Origin: an uncultured Bryobacterales bacterium
GTDB taxonomy: Bacteria; Acidobacteriota; Terriglobia; Bryobacterales; UBA6623
Assembly: GCA_951813065.1 (NCBI GenBank)
Contig: CATOTH010000001.1
Location: forward strand, 310,001 to 374,000
Direction of reading: 5' to 3'
DNA length: 64,000 nucleotides
The notes beneath the pieces are model-generated. The model saw only the letters and a program-made list of their open reading frames with translations. It did no database searches and was not told the origin of the DNA. How positions within the stretch are numbered: the stretch's first letter is position 1; each line of letters starts with the position of its first letter. Shown here piece after piece: positions 18,090 to 26,034 of this stretch. The position numbers and the translations under genes are program-made.

Positions 18090-18098
18090 CACGCCCAC
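18090..18098. repeat. Right 9-bp target-site duplication (CACGCCCAC)
   Basis: Identical to 16226-16234; it marks the right edge of the insertion. Confidence 0.88.
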
Positions 18099-18130
18099 AG
18101 GCGCGCCAACCTGCCCGTCGAGGGCCCCCT

Positions 18131-18820
18131 CTACTGCTCGGGAACGAACCGGTACCCTCGACCATGCACTGTCCGAATCCAGCGCGGCTTCTTCGGGTTG
18201 TCCTCGATTTTTTGACGCAGCCAACCAATGTGCACATCGACGGTCCGCGTCGGATGGGGTTCCGGATAGCGCCACACGTCCCGCAGCAGCACTGCCCGCG
18301 ACAACGTTTCGCCCGGGTGCATGAGGAAGTAGTGGAGCAGATTGAACTCCTTTACCGATAGGGGCAGCCGCACACCGTCGCGACGGACCTCCGTCAAGTG
18401 AGTATCGAGACAGTTGCGTCCGAACTCCAGTATCGGCTGTCCCGCGATCGGGTCATTGCGACGGCGCAGCAGAGCCTTCACGCGAGCGAGCAACTCGGGC
18501 ACGTCGAAGGGCTTCGTGAGGTAGTCGTCGGCACCTTCCTCAAAAGCATCGAGCTTGTCCTCGAGCTGGGACTTCGCAGTGAGCATCAGGACCGGCGTCG
18601 ATATGCCCTTGGATCGCAGCTCGCGACAAACCTCGATACCGTCCATCGAAGGGAGCATGATATCGAGAACGATCAGGTCAAGATCGGTTTTCAGCGCACA
18701 ATCGAGCCCCTCACGGCCGTCCGCGACCATGTCCACGTCGTAGCCAGCAGATTGGAGCCGGTCCTCCAACGTGACCAGTAGGCCGGTTTCGTCCTCGACC
18801 AATAGAATGCGCTCAGCCAT
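18131..18820 (-). CDS. OmpR/PhoB-type response regulator
   Basis: With the ATG at 18818-18820 the protein has 229 residues (a longer upstream frame adds an unlikely leader that overlaps the sensor gene). Receiver domain: acidic pair in ILLVEDE, phosphoacceptor D53 in LIVLDIMLPSMDG, conserved T/K in VLMLTAKS. Winged-helix DNA-binding domain: LPLSVKEFNLLHYFLMHPGE, VDVHIGWLRQKIE, WIRTVHGRGYRF. It pairs with the histidine kinase ending 13 bases upstream. A TATAAT-like box within the end of the kinase gene (18833-18838, minus strand) could give extra expression. Confidence 0.94.
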   Translation of the reverse strand: MAERILLVEDETGLLVTLEDRLQSAGYDVDMVADGREGLDCALKTDLDLIVLDIMLPSMDGIEVCRELRSKGISTPVLMLTAKSQLEDKLDAFEEGADDYLTKPFDVPELLARVKALLRRRNDPIAGQPILEFGRNCLDTHLTEVRRDGVRLPLSVKEFNLLHYFLMHPGETLSRAVLLRDVWRYPEPHPTRTVDVHIGWLRQKIEDNPKKPRWIRTVHGRGYRFVPEQ

Positions 18821-18833
18821 TTCCGCATAATTA

Positions 18834-20828
18834 TTATAGAGGAAGATGGATTGTAAACGTGCTGCCGTGCCCGATTTCGCTCTCAACCGTTAGTTCCCCA
18901 CCCATTCCCACGACCATCTCGCGCGCCAGCTTCAGTCCCAGTCCAGAGCCCGGTATACGCGGCTTGCCAGCCGTCTGCCCGCGAAAGTATGGAGCGAAGA
19001 TGCTGCTCAGTTCCTCGGGCGGGATCCCGCGCCCGCGGTCTTGGACACGGATTTGCACTTCCCGGCGGCCGGACATCTCGGTCATCTCTGTCTCCAACCT
19101 GACCCATTGCCCAGGCCGACCGTACTTAACGGCATTGTTGATCAGGTTCCCGAGGCTTTGCCGTAGCGCGACCTCGTCCCCTCGAACGGTCGGCAGACTG
19201 TTTCCATCGATCCGCTCGAGGGTAAAACCCGCTTGATCGACCAACGGCTGCGCATCCGCCAGGACGCCGTCCAAGATCTCCGAGACGTCCAGGGTCTCGA
19301 AATGGTACTCCTTCTGGCCCGATTCAATGGCGGCGAGTTGGAGGGTGTTCTCGACCATCTGGCTCAGGCGCAGCCCGTAATTCCGCAGCAAGTCGCCGTA
19401 CTGAAGTGCCTTCTTCCCGGACCCGAGCAGTCCGTCGGCCATGTTCTCTCCGATCATGCGAATCACCGACAGTGGCGTGCGCAATTCGTGGGAGACTCCC
19501 GCCACGAAATCCATCCTAAGATCTGCCAGCCGGGCGGCCCTGTTGGCCGAAACCACGGCCAGACCCATCGCCGCAGCAATCACCAGTAGCACTCCAAAGA
19601 CCATTGTCAGACTGCGCAGGTACTGGCTTGATATAACCTGCTGCAGCGAACCGTCGACATGGCGCGCGGAAACCTCCAGGGTGTAGGGTCCCTCACCAGC
19701 AATAAAAACACGCGCGCGCTCAACCGCGAGCAAGGGATTCAACGACGCCACGGGTTCCGTTCCAGACTGAGCGCTGTTGAAGTCGGCAGCCAAGTCGCCG
19801 AGCGGCTGCTGAAGCTCAATGACTTGGGATGTCAAGGGAGAAAGAGCCAGTGGTAACCTTTGCCTAGCGCCGGACCACCTCGGTCCTGAGGGCACGGAAG
19901 CCGCGGACAGTAGCAGCGATCTGCTAGCGTCGGCCGTATCGAGCCAGGCGGCATCGACGGCATCGGCAGACCGCGACAGCGAGAACCCGGCGTGCCCCGT
20001 CGACTGAGGATTCAACTCGGCTTGCCCGCGGGCGGGGTCGATGGCCTGGTAGAGGTAGTGCCTCTCGCCGTCCAGAGATAGAGCAATGTCGTACAACGGC
20101 TCGCCGCTAGGTCCGGCGAAGTACTCGATCATCACCTCCGGAAGGAGCCGCTCGGTAATGTAGTCCCAGTCCAGTTTCAAGATCAGAAAGCCGCCGTGCC
20201 ATGCCCAGGAACTCTTGTTGCCCTGTGAAACACCCGGGGTGGGAATCGGGCGCGCTGCTGCCATGAACCGTGGGTAGAACATCCACGTATCCCGCCATCG
20301 AACCGGAATATCCCGACCGCGCCGCAATCCAATGCTGTCAAGCTCGCGCCGCAGGTCGGCCATCTCCTCTTCGCGGCTGGCTGGAACCAGTTGGCCCGAC
20401 TCAATCGACAATTCGATCACGTCCCCCGTTCTCCGTTGCGAGGTGTAGTCGACGAACACATTTCGGATCGCCTTACTGTGCGCATACGATCGTTGCCACA
20501 AGTAATATTGTTCGACGTGCTGATTCAAGCGGTTCGAGGCCTGTTCCCCGGTATCGGATCGGAAGATCGTCACCAAGTCAGAAATATCGAGCTGCAAATT
20601 GCGGTTGAAGAGACGCAAGGAGTTCTGCAGCCTCCGCTGCATCGTCAGGCTCTGGGCTTCCTTGAACTCGCCAATCCAGGAGAACTGGATCACAGCCAGT
20701 AAGACCAACGTCGCGCAGCAGGCGCCGATCGAGATGATGATCCAGCCGTGTCCCGGGGACGGGCCCACTCGAAACACTAACCGGAACCAGCGTGATAAGC
20801 GGTCGAGCTTCCCAGCGTTTACAAGCAT
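18834..20828 (-). CDS. Membrane sensor histidine kinase
   Basis: The 664-residue protein has a first TM at about 29-50, a long periplasmic region of about 350 residues with no recognised domain, and a second TM near 405-425 (TMVFGVLLVIAAAMGLAVV). H-box FVAGVSHELRTPLSVIRM with phosphoacceptor His, N-box LGNLINNAVKYG, G1 VQDRGRGIPPEE, F-box and G2 GSGLGLKLAREMV complete a HisKA-HATPase core. It presumably phosphorylates the downstream OmpR-type regulator. The stimulus is unknown; the large sensor region suggests an envelope signal. Confidence 0.93.
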   Translation of the reverse strand: MLVNAGKLDRLSRWFRLVFRVGPSPGHGWIIISIGACCATLVLLAVIQFSWIGEFKEAQSLTMQRRLQNSLRLFNRNLQLDISDLVTIFRSDTGEQASNRLNQHVEQYYLWQRSYAHSKAIRNVFVDYTSQRRTGDVIELSIESGQLVPASREEEMADLRRELDSIGLRRGRDIPVRWRDTWMFYPRFMAAARPIPTPGVSQGNKSSWAWHGGFLILKLDWDYITERLLPEVMIEYFAGPSGEPLYDIALSLDGERHYLYQAIDPARGQAELNPQSTGHAGFSLSRSADAVDAAWLDTADASRSLLLSAASVPSGPRWSGARQRLPLALSPLTSQVIELQQPLGDLAADFNSAQSGTEPVASLNPLLAVERARVFIAGEGPYTLEVSARHVDGSLQQVISSQYLRSLTMVFGVLLVIAAAMGLAVVSANRAARLADLRMDFVAGVSHELRTPLSVIRMIGENMADGLLGSGKKALQYGDLLRNYGLRLSQMVENTLQLAAIESGQKEYHFETLDVSEILDGVLADAQPLVDQAGFTLERIDGNSLPTVRGDEVALRQSLGNLINNAVKYGRPGQWVRLETEMTEMSGRREVQIRVQDRGRGIPPEELSSIFAPYFRGQTAGKPRIPGSGLGLKLAREMVVGMGGELTVESEIGHGSTFTIHLPL

Positions 20829-21186
20829 TTCAATTCAGTGTCCGATCTGCGGGCGCGCCTCAAGGCGGCGCAGGGACGGCCGCATGTGATCCCCCGAACT
20901 CGAGGTCGTCCAGATTTCGGCTGCCCGCAGGCGGGTCTTGGCCGATGAGCAAGCCGACCCACAGAGAATACTCAAGCCAGAACTGCACACACGCATGGAT
21001 TCAGCCTAAACCCCTCCCGGGTCTGGTGCGCGCAATTCACGCCCCGACGGACGCCCTGCGATCCGAGCCCCGGGATCGATGTGCGAAGCTCGATCGATGG
21101 ACCTTCCTGGCAGCTTCTAGCTCGAAGGCTGCTCCCGCAGAATCGCATCACGGCGCTCGACCTCCGGCTCCCCATAGCACCAGACA
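20829..21186. other. Intergenic region between the sensor kinase and lptE
   Basis: These 358 bases, upstream of the leftward kinase and past the end of lptE, have no gene or RNA I recognise. The kinase promoter should lie in the left part, but no consensus boxes stand out. Confidence 0.5.
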
Positions 21187-21726
21187 TCAGAATCCGGAGA
21201 GGATTGCCGATACAAGTGTCGATGCCATCGTACGGCTTGCGCGCTGGAGAGCGACGTCCCGCTCATTCACATAGGCGTTCGGATCGGCGCTGACTTCGTG
21301 AGTCTCACGGTGAGTGAGGTCGGGATTCAGATACAGCTCCTTTCCGTCCTTCAGGTCGTACAGGGCAACATGCACCCTTGTGATCGTCAGCACGCTCGTG
21401 GCGCGACCAGTCCTGGGATCGAAATTCTGCGGAACGGCATCAAACAGAACAACCTTTCCCCGTAAGGTTGCGTCGGCGTGGTCATCGTTGGCGATGACCT
21501 GGTAGCGCGTGCGTGCCAGGATCTCCGTGACCACCGCCTGCGTCAGGTACTGCTCGACCTTGAACTCGGCAGTGGCGTTCTCGAATGCCGGAACGGCGAT
21601 TGTGCGAATCCTCGTCGGGAGCACGTCGGCTGTACCGACCAGGCGGTAGCCGCACCCTGACAAGCAGGCCACCAGAACCAACGCCGCTGTCTGAACTGCT
21701 CTCAGTTGGGGACGGACGGTTTCCAA
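21187..21726 (-). CDS. lptE: LPS-assembly lipoprotein LptE-like
   Basis: The 179-residue protein has a hydrophobic signal and a lipobox (ACLSGCGYRLVG), so it is likely an outer-membrane lipoprotein. The GYRLVG start of the mature part, IRTIAVPAFENATAEFKVEQYLTQAVVTEI and ADATLRGKVVLF match the LptE/LptE-like family of acidobacteria and deltaproteobacteria, which plugs LptD for LPS insertion. It follows pssA by 20 bases on the same strand, giving a small envelope-lipid operon psd-pssA-lptE. Confidence 0.8.
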   Translation of the reverse strand: METVRPQLRAVQTAALVLVACLSGCGYRLVGTADVLPTRIRTIAVPAFENATAEFKVEQYLTQAVVTEILARTRYQVIANDDHADATLRGKVVLFDAVPQNFDPRTGRATSVLTITRVHVALYDLKDGKELYLNPDLTHRETHEVSADPNAYVNERDVALQRASRTMASTLVSAILSGF

Positions 21727-21746
21727 TCGCTCTGGCGACCCGAACG

Positions 21747-22619
21747 CTAATGCTGCGCCGGAGGCCCCTCCGACGCTTCCGCGCCTTCAAGTTCGGGAAA
21801 TGGCCTGCCGAATAGGCTCACCACGCGGGCCAGCACGCCGCTAAGGGCAAATGCAGATGCCATTGTCAGCAGTACGGGTCTGGAGAAATTCCATACCAGG
21901 AAGATCAAGGTGGCCGAGAATACAACTCCCAGCGCAGGCGCCTTCTGGAATGCCAGTTCCTTGAAACTTCGGTACCGCCAGCCCGAAATCATGAGGAATC
22001 CCAGGCTCGCCATAAGCAAGCACCAAAGCACCCCGCCCGGCCACCACTCCCGGATGGGGTACCCTTCGGAGAAATGCACGAACGCCCCTAGCAGGCCGGC
22101 GCACGGCGGGATCGGCATTCCGACGAAATACCTTCGGTGCGACAGTCCCGGGTTCTTCGGTAGCGGATCCTTCTGCACGTTGAAACGGGCGAGGCGGGCA
22201 GCACCGCAGGTCAGGTATAGGAATGTGCAGAAGTAGCCGAGCGGTGGAAGCAACTCCAGCAGGGGAGAGCCACCGCTGGGAAGCGCACCCCGCATGCCCC
22301 ACGCGTACGCCAGCACGGCGGGCGCGGCCCCAAATGTGACGCAATCGGCGAGCGAATCGAGCTCCCCTCCGAACGCGCTGGTGGACTTTGTGATCCGGGC
22401 GATGCGGCCGTCCAAGCCGTCTGTTAGCATGGCGATCCCGATCGAGATCGCCGCGTAGTCTAGTAGCAGTGCGGCTTCGGCCGCGCGACTCGCGGGCAGC
22501 GCCACGGCCTTGAGGGTCTGCACGAGGGTGTAGTACCCGCAGAACATTGTGCCCACGGTAAACATCGTGGGCAATACGAAACTCCGGTTTGTTCGTCGCT
22601 TACGTCGGACCCGCATCAC
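21747..22619 (-). CDS. pssA: CDP-diacylglycerol--serine O-phosphatidyltransferase
   Basis: The 290-residue integral membrane protein carries the exact CDP-alcohol phosphatidyltransferase motif: DG-RI-AR, eight residues, G, three residues, D, three residues, D (DGRIARITKSTSAFGGELDS then LAD). It has about seven to eight TM segments. It makes phosphatidylserine, which the overlapping upstream gene product decarboxylates to phosphatidylethanolamine. The start overlaps the psd end by 20 bases, implying coupling. Confidence 0.94.
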   Translation of the reverse strand: MMRVRRKRRTNRSFVLPTMFTVGTMFCGYYTLVQTLKAVALPASRAAEAALLLDYAAISIGIAMLTDGLDGRIARITKSTSAFGGELDSLADCVTFGAAPAVLAYAWGMRGALPSGGSPLLELLPPLGYFCTFLYLTCGAARLARFNVQKDPLPKNPGLSHRRYFVGMPIPPCAGLLGAFVHFSEGYPIREWWPGGVLWCLLMASLGFLMISGWRYRSFKELAFQKAPALGVVFSATLIFLVWNFSRPVLLTMASAFALSGVLARVVSLFGRPFPELEGAEASEGPPAQH

Positions 22620-23238
22620 CGCCTCCTTGATTGAGACTAGCGATCACGGAACTCCCGCCGGCAACCCGGTCGCCGCGCTTGACGGCGAGGCACCATTCCG
22701 GTCCCAGAACGATGTCCACCCGAGAGCCGAACTTGATCAGGCCAAAGCGCTCGCCCTTCTCGAGACTGTCCCCGGCCTTCTTGCGGCACACGATCCGCCG
22801 TGCGATCAATCCGGCGATCTGCTTCGTTTCCAATGTCAAGCCGCTCCTCCGCTCTTCAATGACCAGCGTGTTGCGCTCGTTCTCCATCGATGCCGCTTCC
22901 ATATGGGCCATGCGGAAGCCGCCCGGAGTGTATTGCACGGACCGGACGCGCCCGGCAACGGGAGCACGGTTCACGTGGACGTCGAAGATGCTCAGGAAGA
23001 TACTCACCCTTGTACGCCCGTCGACCTCTTCACGCACCTGCACGACCTTGCCATCCGCAGGCGAGACGCACACCGGCCCCTGCGGGATCACTCGATCAGG
23101 GTCGCGAAAGAAATACAGACAGAAGACCCCCGCTGCCGCAAGTGGAACTGCCGACCAAGGCTCCAGAAGCAGGCCGCTGAAGAGTGCTGCCGCCCCGAAA
23201 GCCAGACCGTAAACCCAGCCGTCCTTCACCATCGGCAT
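22600..23238 (-). CDS. psd: Phosphatidylserine decarboxylase proenzyme (short type)
   Basis: The 212-residue Psd of the short archaeal/Bacteroides-like type has two N-terminal TM segments (about 9-45), FFRDPDRVIP, VSPADGKVV, SIFDVHVNRAPVAG, and the self-cleavage site GGSSVIA near the C-terminus, where serine becomes the pyruvoyl cofactor. It turns phosphatidylserine into phosphatidylethanolamine. Encoded directly before pssA. Confidence 0.94.
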   Translation of the reverse strand: MPMVKDGWVYGLAFGAAALFSGLLLEPWSAVPLAAAGVFCLYFFRDPDRVIPQGPVCVSPADGKVVQVREEVDGRTRVSIFLSIFDVHVNRAPVAGRVRSVQYTPGGFRMAHMEAASMENERNTLVIEERRSGLTLETKQIAGLIARRIVCRKKAGDSLEKGERFGLIKFGSRVDIVLGPEWCLAVKRGDRVAGGSSVIASLNQGGGDAGPT

Positions 23239-23263
23239 TCAGCTCGCGCCTACCAAGCAAGTG

Positions 23264-23497
23264 TCATCGGGCCTGAGCCGCACGTTGGGCGACAATGCTC
23301 GACATCTGGTCCTTCAATCGCAGCTTCAGCTTCTTGAGGCGGGCCTCCTCGGTCTGCTCCTCCTGGGACGGATAGCGGCGTTCCCCTAGTTCGTTGAGGC
23401 GACGCTCGTATTCTGTGTGCTGTCGCTTCAGTCTCCGGTACTCTTCGTTCGACTCCATCAATTCTGCAATCAGCTTCGCGGAAGCGGGCATGGTCAT
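23264..23497 (-). CDS. DUF465 (YdcH-like) coiled-coil protein
   Basis: The 77-residue charged helical protein has EEYRRLKRQHTEYERRLNEL and LKKLKLRLKDQMSSIV, the two helices of DUF465 (YdcH). Function is unknown. The ATG at 23497 is chosen for its AGGAGG site 9 bases upstream. It lies 25 bases before psd on the same strand. Confidence 0.75.
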   Translation of the reverse strand: MTMPASAKLIAELMESNEEYRRLKRQHTEYERRLNELGERRYPSQEEQTEEARLKKLKLRLKDQMSSIVAQRAAQAR

Positions 23498-23757
23498 TCG
23501 TTAGATCCTCCTGCGCGGGCGGAGGTTGCCCGTGCAGCCGGGCCTCAGTGGCTCGGAGGCCTAGGGGCCCTCGAAAGCGCGACGCCCGCGCGGCTACACT
23601 CTAGCAAAGAAATCAGGGAGTTGCAAAACCGGAAAGTCACCTGGATGGAACCCATCCCGCACCCGATCAGCACGTCTTTATCGAATTGCCGCGAAGCCGT
23701 TGACGGTCACGAAACGAGCCCGTCACAGAACACCACAAGTCCTGTCTCGGGAAGCTT

Positions 23758-25350
23758 CTACTGATTCGGAATGGACGATGCAACCAAGCTGCCCTGTTGG
23801 TCCAGCAGGCGCTGCGCGCGGGGCAGTGCCTCGATTGCCTTCTGCACATCGGGGTCCAGTTCGTAGTACACTCGCTGACCCTCTTCGATGTCGAAGGCCG
23901 AATTGTAGATTGCGCGCTTGATGAACCGCCGAATGTAGTCGAGGTTGGCATCAAAATCGGCTTCTTCAAACTCGATCTCTTCCGCACGCAGGAACTGGCG
24001 GAATTCATCCAGCACTTCCTGCGTGACATCCCAGCCCGTCGGCAGTTCAGGGTGCTCGCGGCTGTAGTCCTGGGCGAAGGTGTCAATCGCGTACCGTCTG
24101 TCAAGCAGCCACTGGAAGTCATTCAGCCGTCGCTCCTCCAGCTCGATATCTGGCGCGATTCCGCCACCGGCGAACACCCTGCGGCCCTTGTCGGTAAGGC
24201 GCACGCCCTCCCTCTGAGGCCTGTACCCTTCACTGCAAGGATTACTGTAGTACTCGAGCATCGAGACGCCGTCGTATCGCCGTTGAATGAGGCGACCGGT
24301 CGGAGTGTAGTATCGCGCCGTGGTCAAAGCCAAGCCAGACGCTTGAGAGAGGGGAAAGACGGTCTGCACCAAGCCCTTGCCGAATGTGTTGTGCCCCACG
24401 ATCAACGCCCGGTCATGGTCCTGCAGTGCCCCAGCCACAATTTCCGAGGCGGAGGCCGAATTGCAATCCACCATGACGACCATCGGATACACGTTGCCAC
24501 CATGGCCGCGACGGACCGAGTAGATGCGCTGCCGGGAGGATCGGCCGTGATGGGAAACGATTGACTGGCCCTTCTTGAGGAACCGGTCCGACACGCGGAC
24601 ACCCTCGCTTAGCAAACCTCCCCGGTTTTCTCGCAAGTCAAGCACCAGCCCCTCCAGTTCGCTGACCTTCAACGCAGCCAGGGCCTTGTCGAGCTCCTCG
24701 CCGGTGTTCTCGGTGAAGGATTCAATTCGAATGAACCCGATCTTCGGTTTGATTTCGAATGCTGTCGGCAGACTGGGTCGCGGAATACGCGCCCGCGTGA
24801 CCTGGACCTCGATCAGGTCGTCGACGCCCCGGCGCTCGATGCCGATCGAGACCGTTGTGTCGACTGGCCCTCGAAGGCGATGGGCAACCTCGGTGACAGT
24901 CAGGCTCTCAACATTCTTCCCGTCGACTTCGACAATCACGTCTCCGGGTCGCAGTCCCGCCCTGAACGCCGGTGTGCGCGGGATAGGCGCGATCACGATC
25001 GTACCGCCGCTACGATTGCCGATGTGCATACCGACACCGGCATAGTGCCCTTTCTGATCTTCGCGAAGCTGTTTGAAAGCGTCCGGCGAGAAAAACGACG
25101 AATGCGGATCCAAGGTCCGCAACATATACGGAATAGCGCCGTGGAACATCACGCCATCCGCATCCACTTCGTCGGCGTACTGGTCCTCGACCGTCGCAAG
25201 AAGTCCGGAAAGCAATCGGATACTCTCCTTGATCTGAGCGTCGGCTGGCTCGGAAGCCGCATGAACCCATGGGCTCGCCCAGAAAAGGCCCGCTCCCAGG
25301 GCGATGCTCCCGAGCACGGAGAGGCCTATCACCCTTGTCTTGGTCTGCAT
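23758..25350 (-). CDS. C-terminal processing protease, S41 family
   Basis: The start at ATG 25350 leaves a signal peptide or anchor (VIGLSVLGSIALGAGLFWAS); the open frame extends to 25491 but the extra 47 residues look non-coding. The 530-residue product has LLATVEDQYADEVD and LDPHSSFFSPDAF, a PDZ domain (GVGMHIGNRSGGTIVIAPIP, RPGDVIVEVDGKNVESLTV), and the S41 core with catalytic Ser in NSASASEIVAGALQDHDRA and Lys in TFGKGLVQTVFPL. It cleaves C-terminal tails of envelope proteins. A C-terminal extension of about 120 residues (FRQFLRAEEIEFEEADFDANLDYI) follows the protease domain. Confidence 0.92.
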   Translation of the reverse strand: MQTKTRVIGLSVLGSIALGAGLFWASPWVHAASEPADAQIKESIRLLSGLLATVEDQYADEVDADGVMFHGAIPYMLRTLDPHSSFFSPDAFKQLREDQKGHYAGVGMHIGNRSGGTIVIAPIPRTPAFRAGLRPGDVIVEVDGKNVESLTVTEVAHRLRGPVDTTVSIGIERRGVDDLIEVQVTRARIPRPSLPTAFEIKPKIGFIRIESFTENTGEELDKALAALKVSELEGLVLDLRENRGGLLSEGVRVSDRFLKKGQSIVSHHGRSSRQRIYSVRRGHGGNVYPMVVMVDCNSASASEIVAGALQDHDRALIVGHNTFGKGLVQTVFPLSQASGLALTTARYYTPTGRLIQRRYDGVSMLEYYSNPCSEGYRPQREGVRLTDKGRRVFAGGGIAPDIELEERRLNDFQWLLDRRYAIDTFAQDYSREHPELPTGWDVTQEVLDEFRQFLRAEEIEFEEADFDANLDYIRRFIKRAIYNSAFDIEEGQRVYYELDPDVQKAIEALPRAQRLLDQQGSLVASSIPNQ

Positions 25351-25494
25351 TGGATCGGCGGTTCCAGAGAGTCCCGGATTCCACGGACAGTATACCAGTC
25401 GTCCCAGCCAGCCGGACGGCCCAGACAGATCGCCAAGGAGGCCAACCGCCAATCTTGGGCCAAAATCATCTCGAGTCCCGGCACTCCGCATGCT

Positions 25495-25500
25495 TATAAT
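25495..25500 (+). promoter_or_regulatory. Consensus -10 box (TATAAT) for the ccm operon
   Basis: A perfect TATAAT lies 18 bases before the GTG start of ccmE. The -35 region (TCGAGT, 25471-25476) matches only partly. Transcription would begin near 25507, just before the GGAGG ribosome site at 25508-25512, leaving a leader of about ten bases. Confidence 0.5.
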
Positions 25501-25517
25501 AAAGGCCGGAGGCGATC

Positions 25518-25973
25518 GTGAAGAAACAAGCGAAATTCGTCGCCATTATCGCGGCGATCGTGGTGACGCTCGCTTGGATGGGCGTTAGCGGCGTCAAGGA
25601 GAGCGCAACCTATTACGTCACTCTCGAAGAGTTGATGGCGATGGACAATCCGGGCTCCAAGCGAATCCGGGTTGGTGGAGATGTCGCCGATGGCTCGATC
25701 GTGAGGAGCTCCAAGAACGTTGAATTCACCTTGCATCAGGAAGACGAATCGATGGCTGCCGCCCAAGTCCTCGAAGTCGTCTACACTGGCGAGGACCCTT
25801 TGCCGGACACGTTCAGGGACAAGGCACAGGCACTCTGCGACGGTTTCCTGCGCGCCGACGGGAAGTTCGAAGCCACCAAGATCCAAGCCAAGTGTGCGTC
25901 GAAGTACGAAGCCGAGCCGGGTGCGGACGCAGCGCCGGTATATGGCGCCGAAGCGAGCAGCCCGACGGATTAG
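25518..25973 (+). CDS. ccmE: Cytochrome c maturation haem chaperone CcmE, CxxxY type
   Basis: The 151-residue protein has one N-terminal membrane anchor (7-25) and an OB-fold domain (KRIRVGGDVADGSIVRSSKNVEFTLHQ, VVYTGEDPLPDTFRDKAQAL). Classical CcmE binds haem covalently through His in HxxxY. Here the corresponding motif is C126-A-S-K-Y130, the CxxxY variant described in some archaea and bacteria. A further Cys (C107) is present. GTG start with GGAGG site. First gene of the operon. Confidence 0.92.
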   Translation: MKKQAKFVAIIAAIVVTLAWMGVSGVKESATYYVTLEELMAMDNPGSKRIRVGGDVADGSIVRSSKNVEFTLHQEDESMAAAQVLEVVYTGEDPLPDTFRDKAQALCDGFLRADGKFEATKIQAKCASKYEAEPGADAAPVYGAEASSPTD

Positions 25974-26034
25974 CGGCTTCGGGAACGAACCGCCGGTGCG
26001 CCGCAACTGAGGGTCAGAAATTGTTCGGGGCGCG

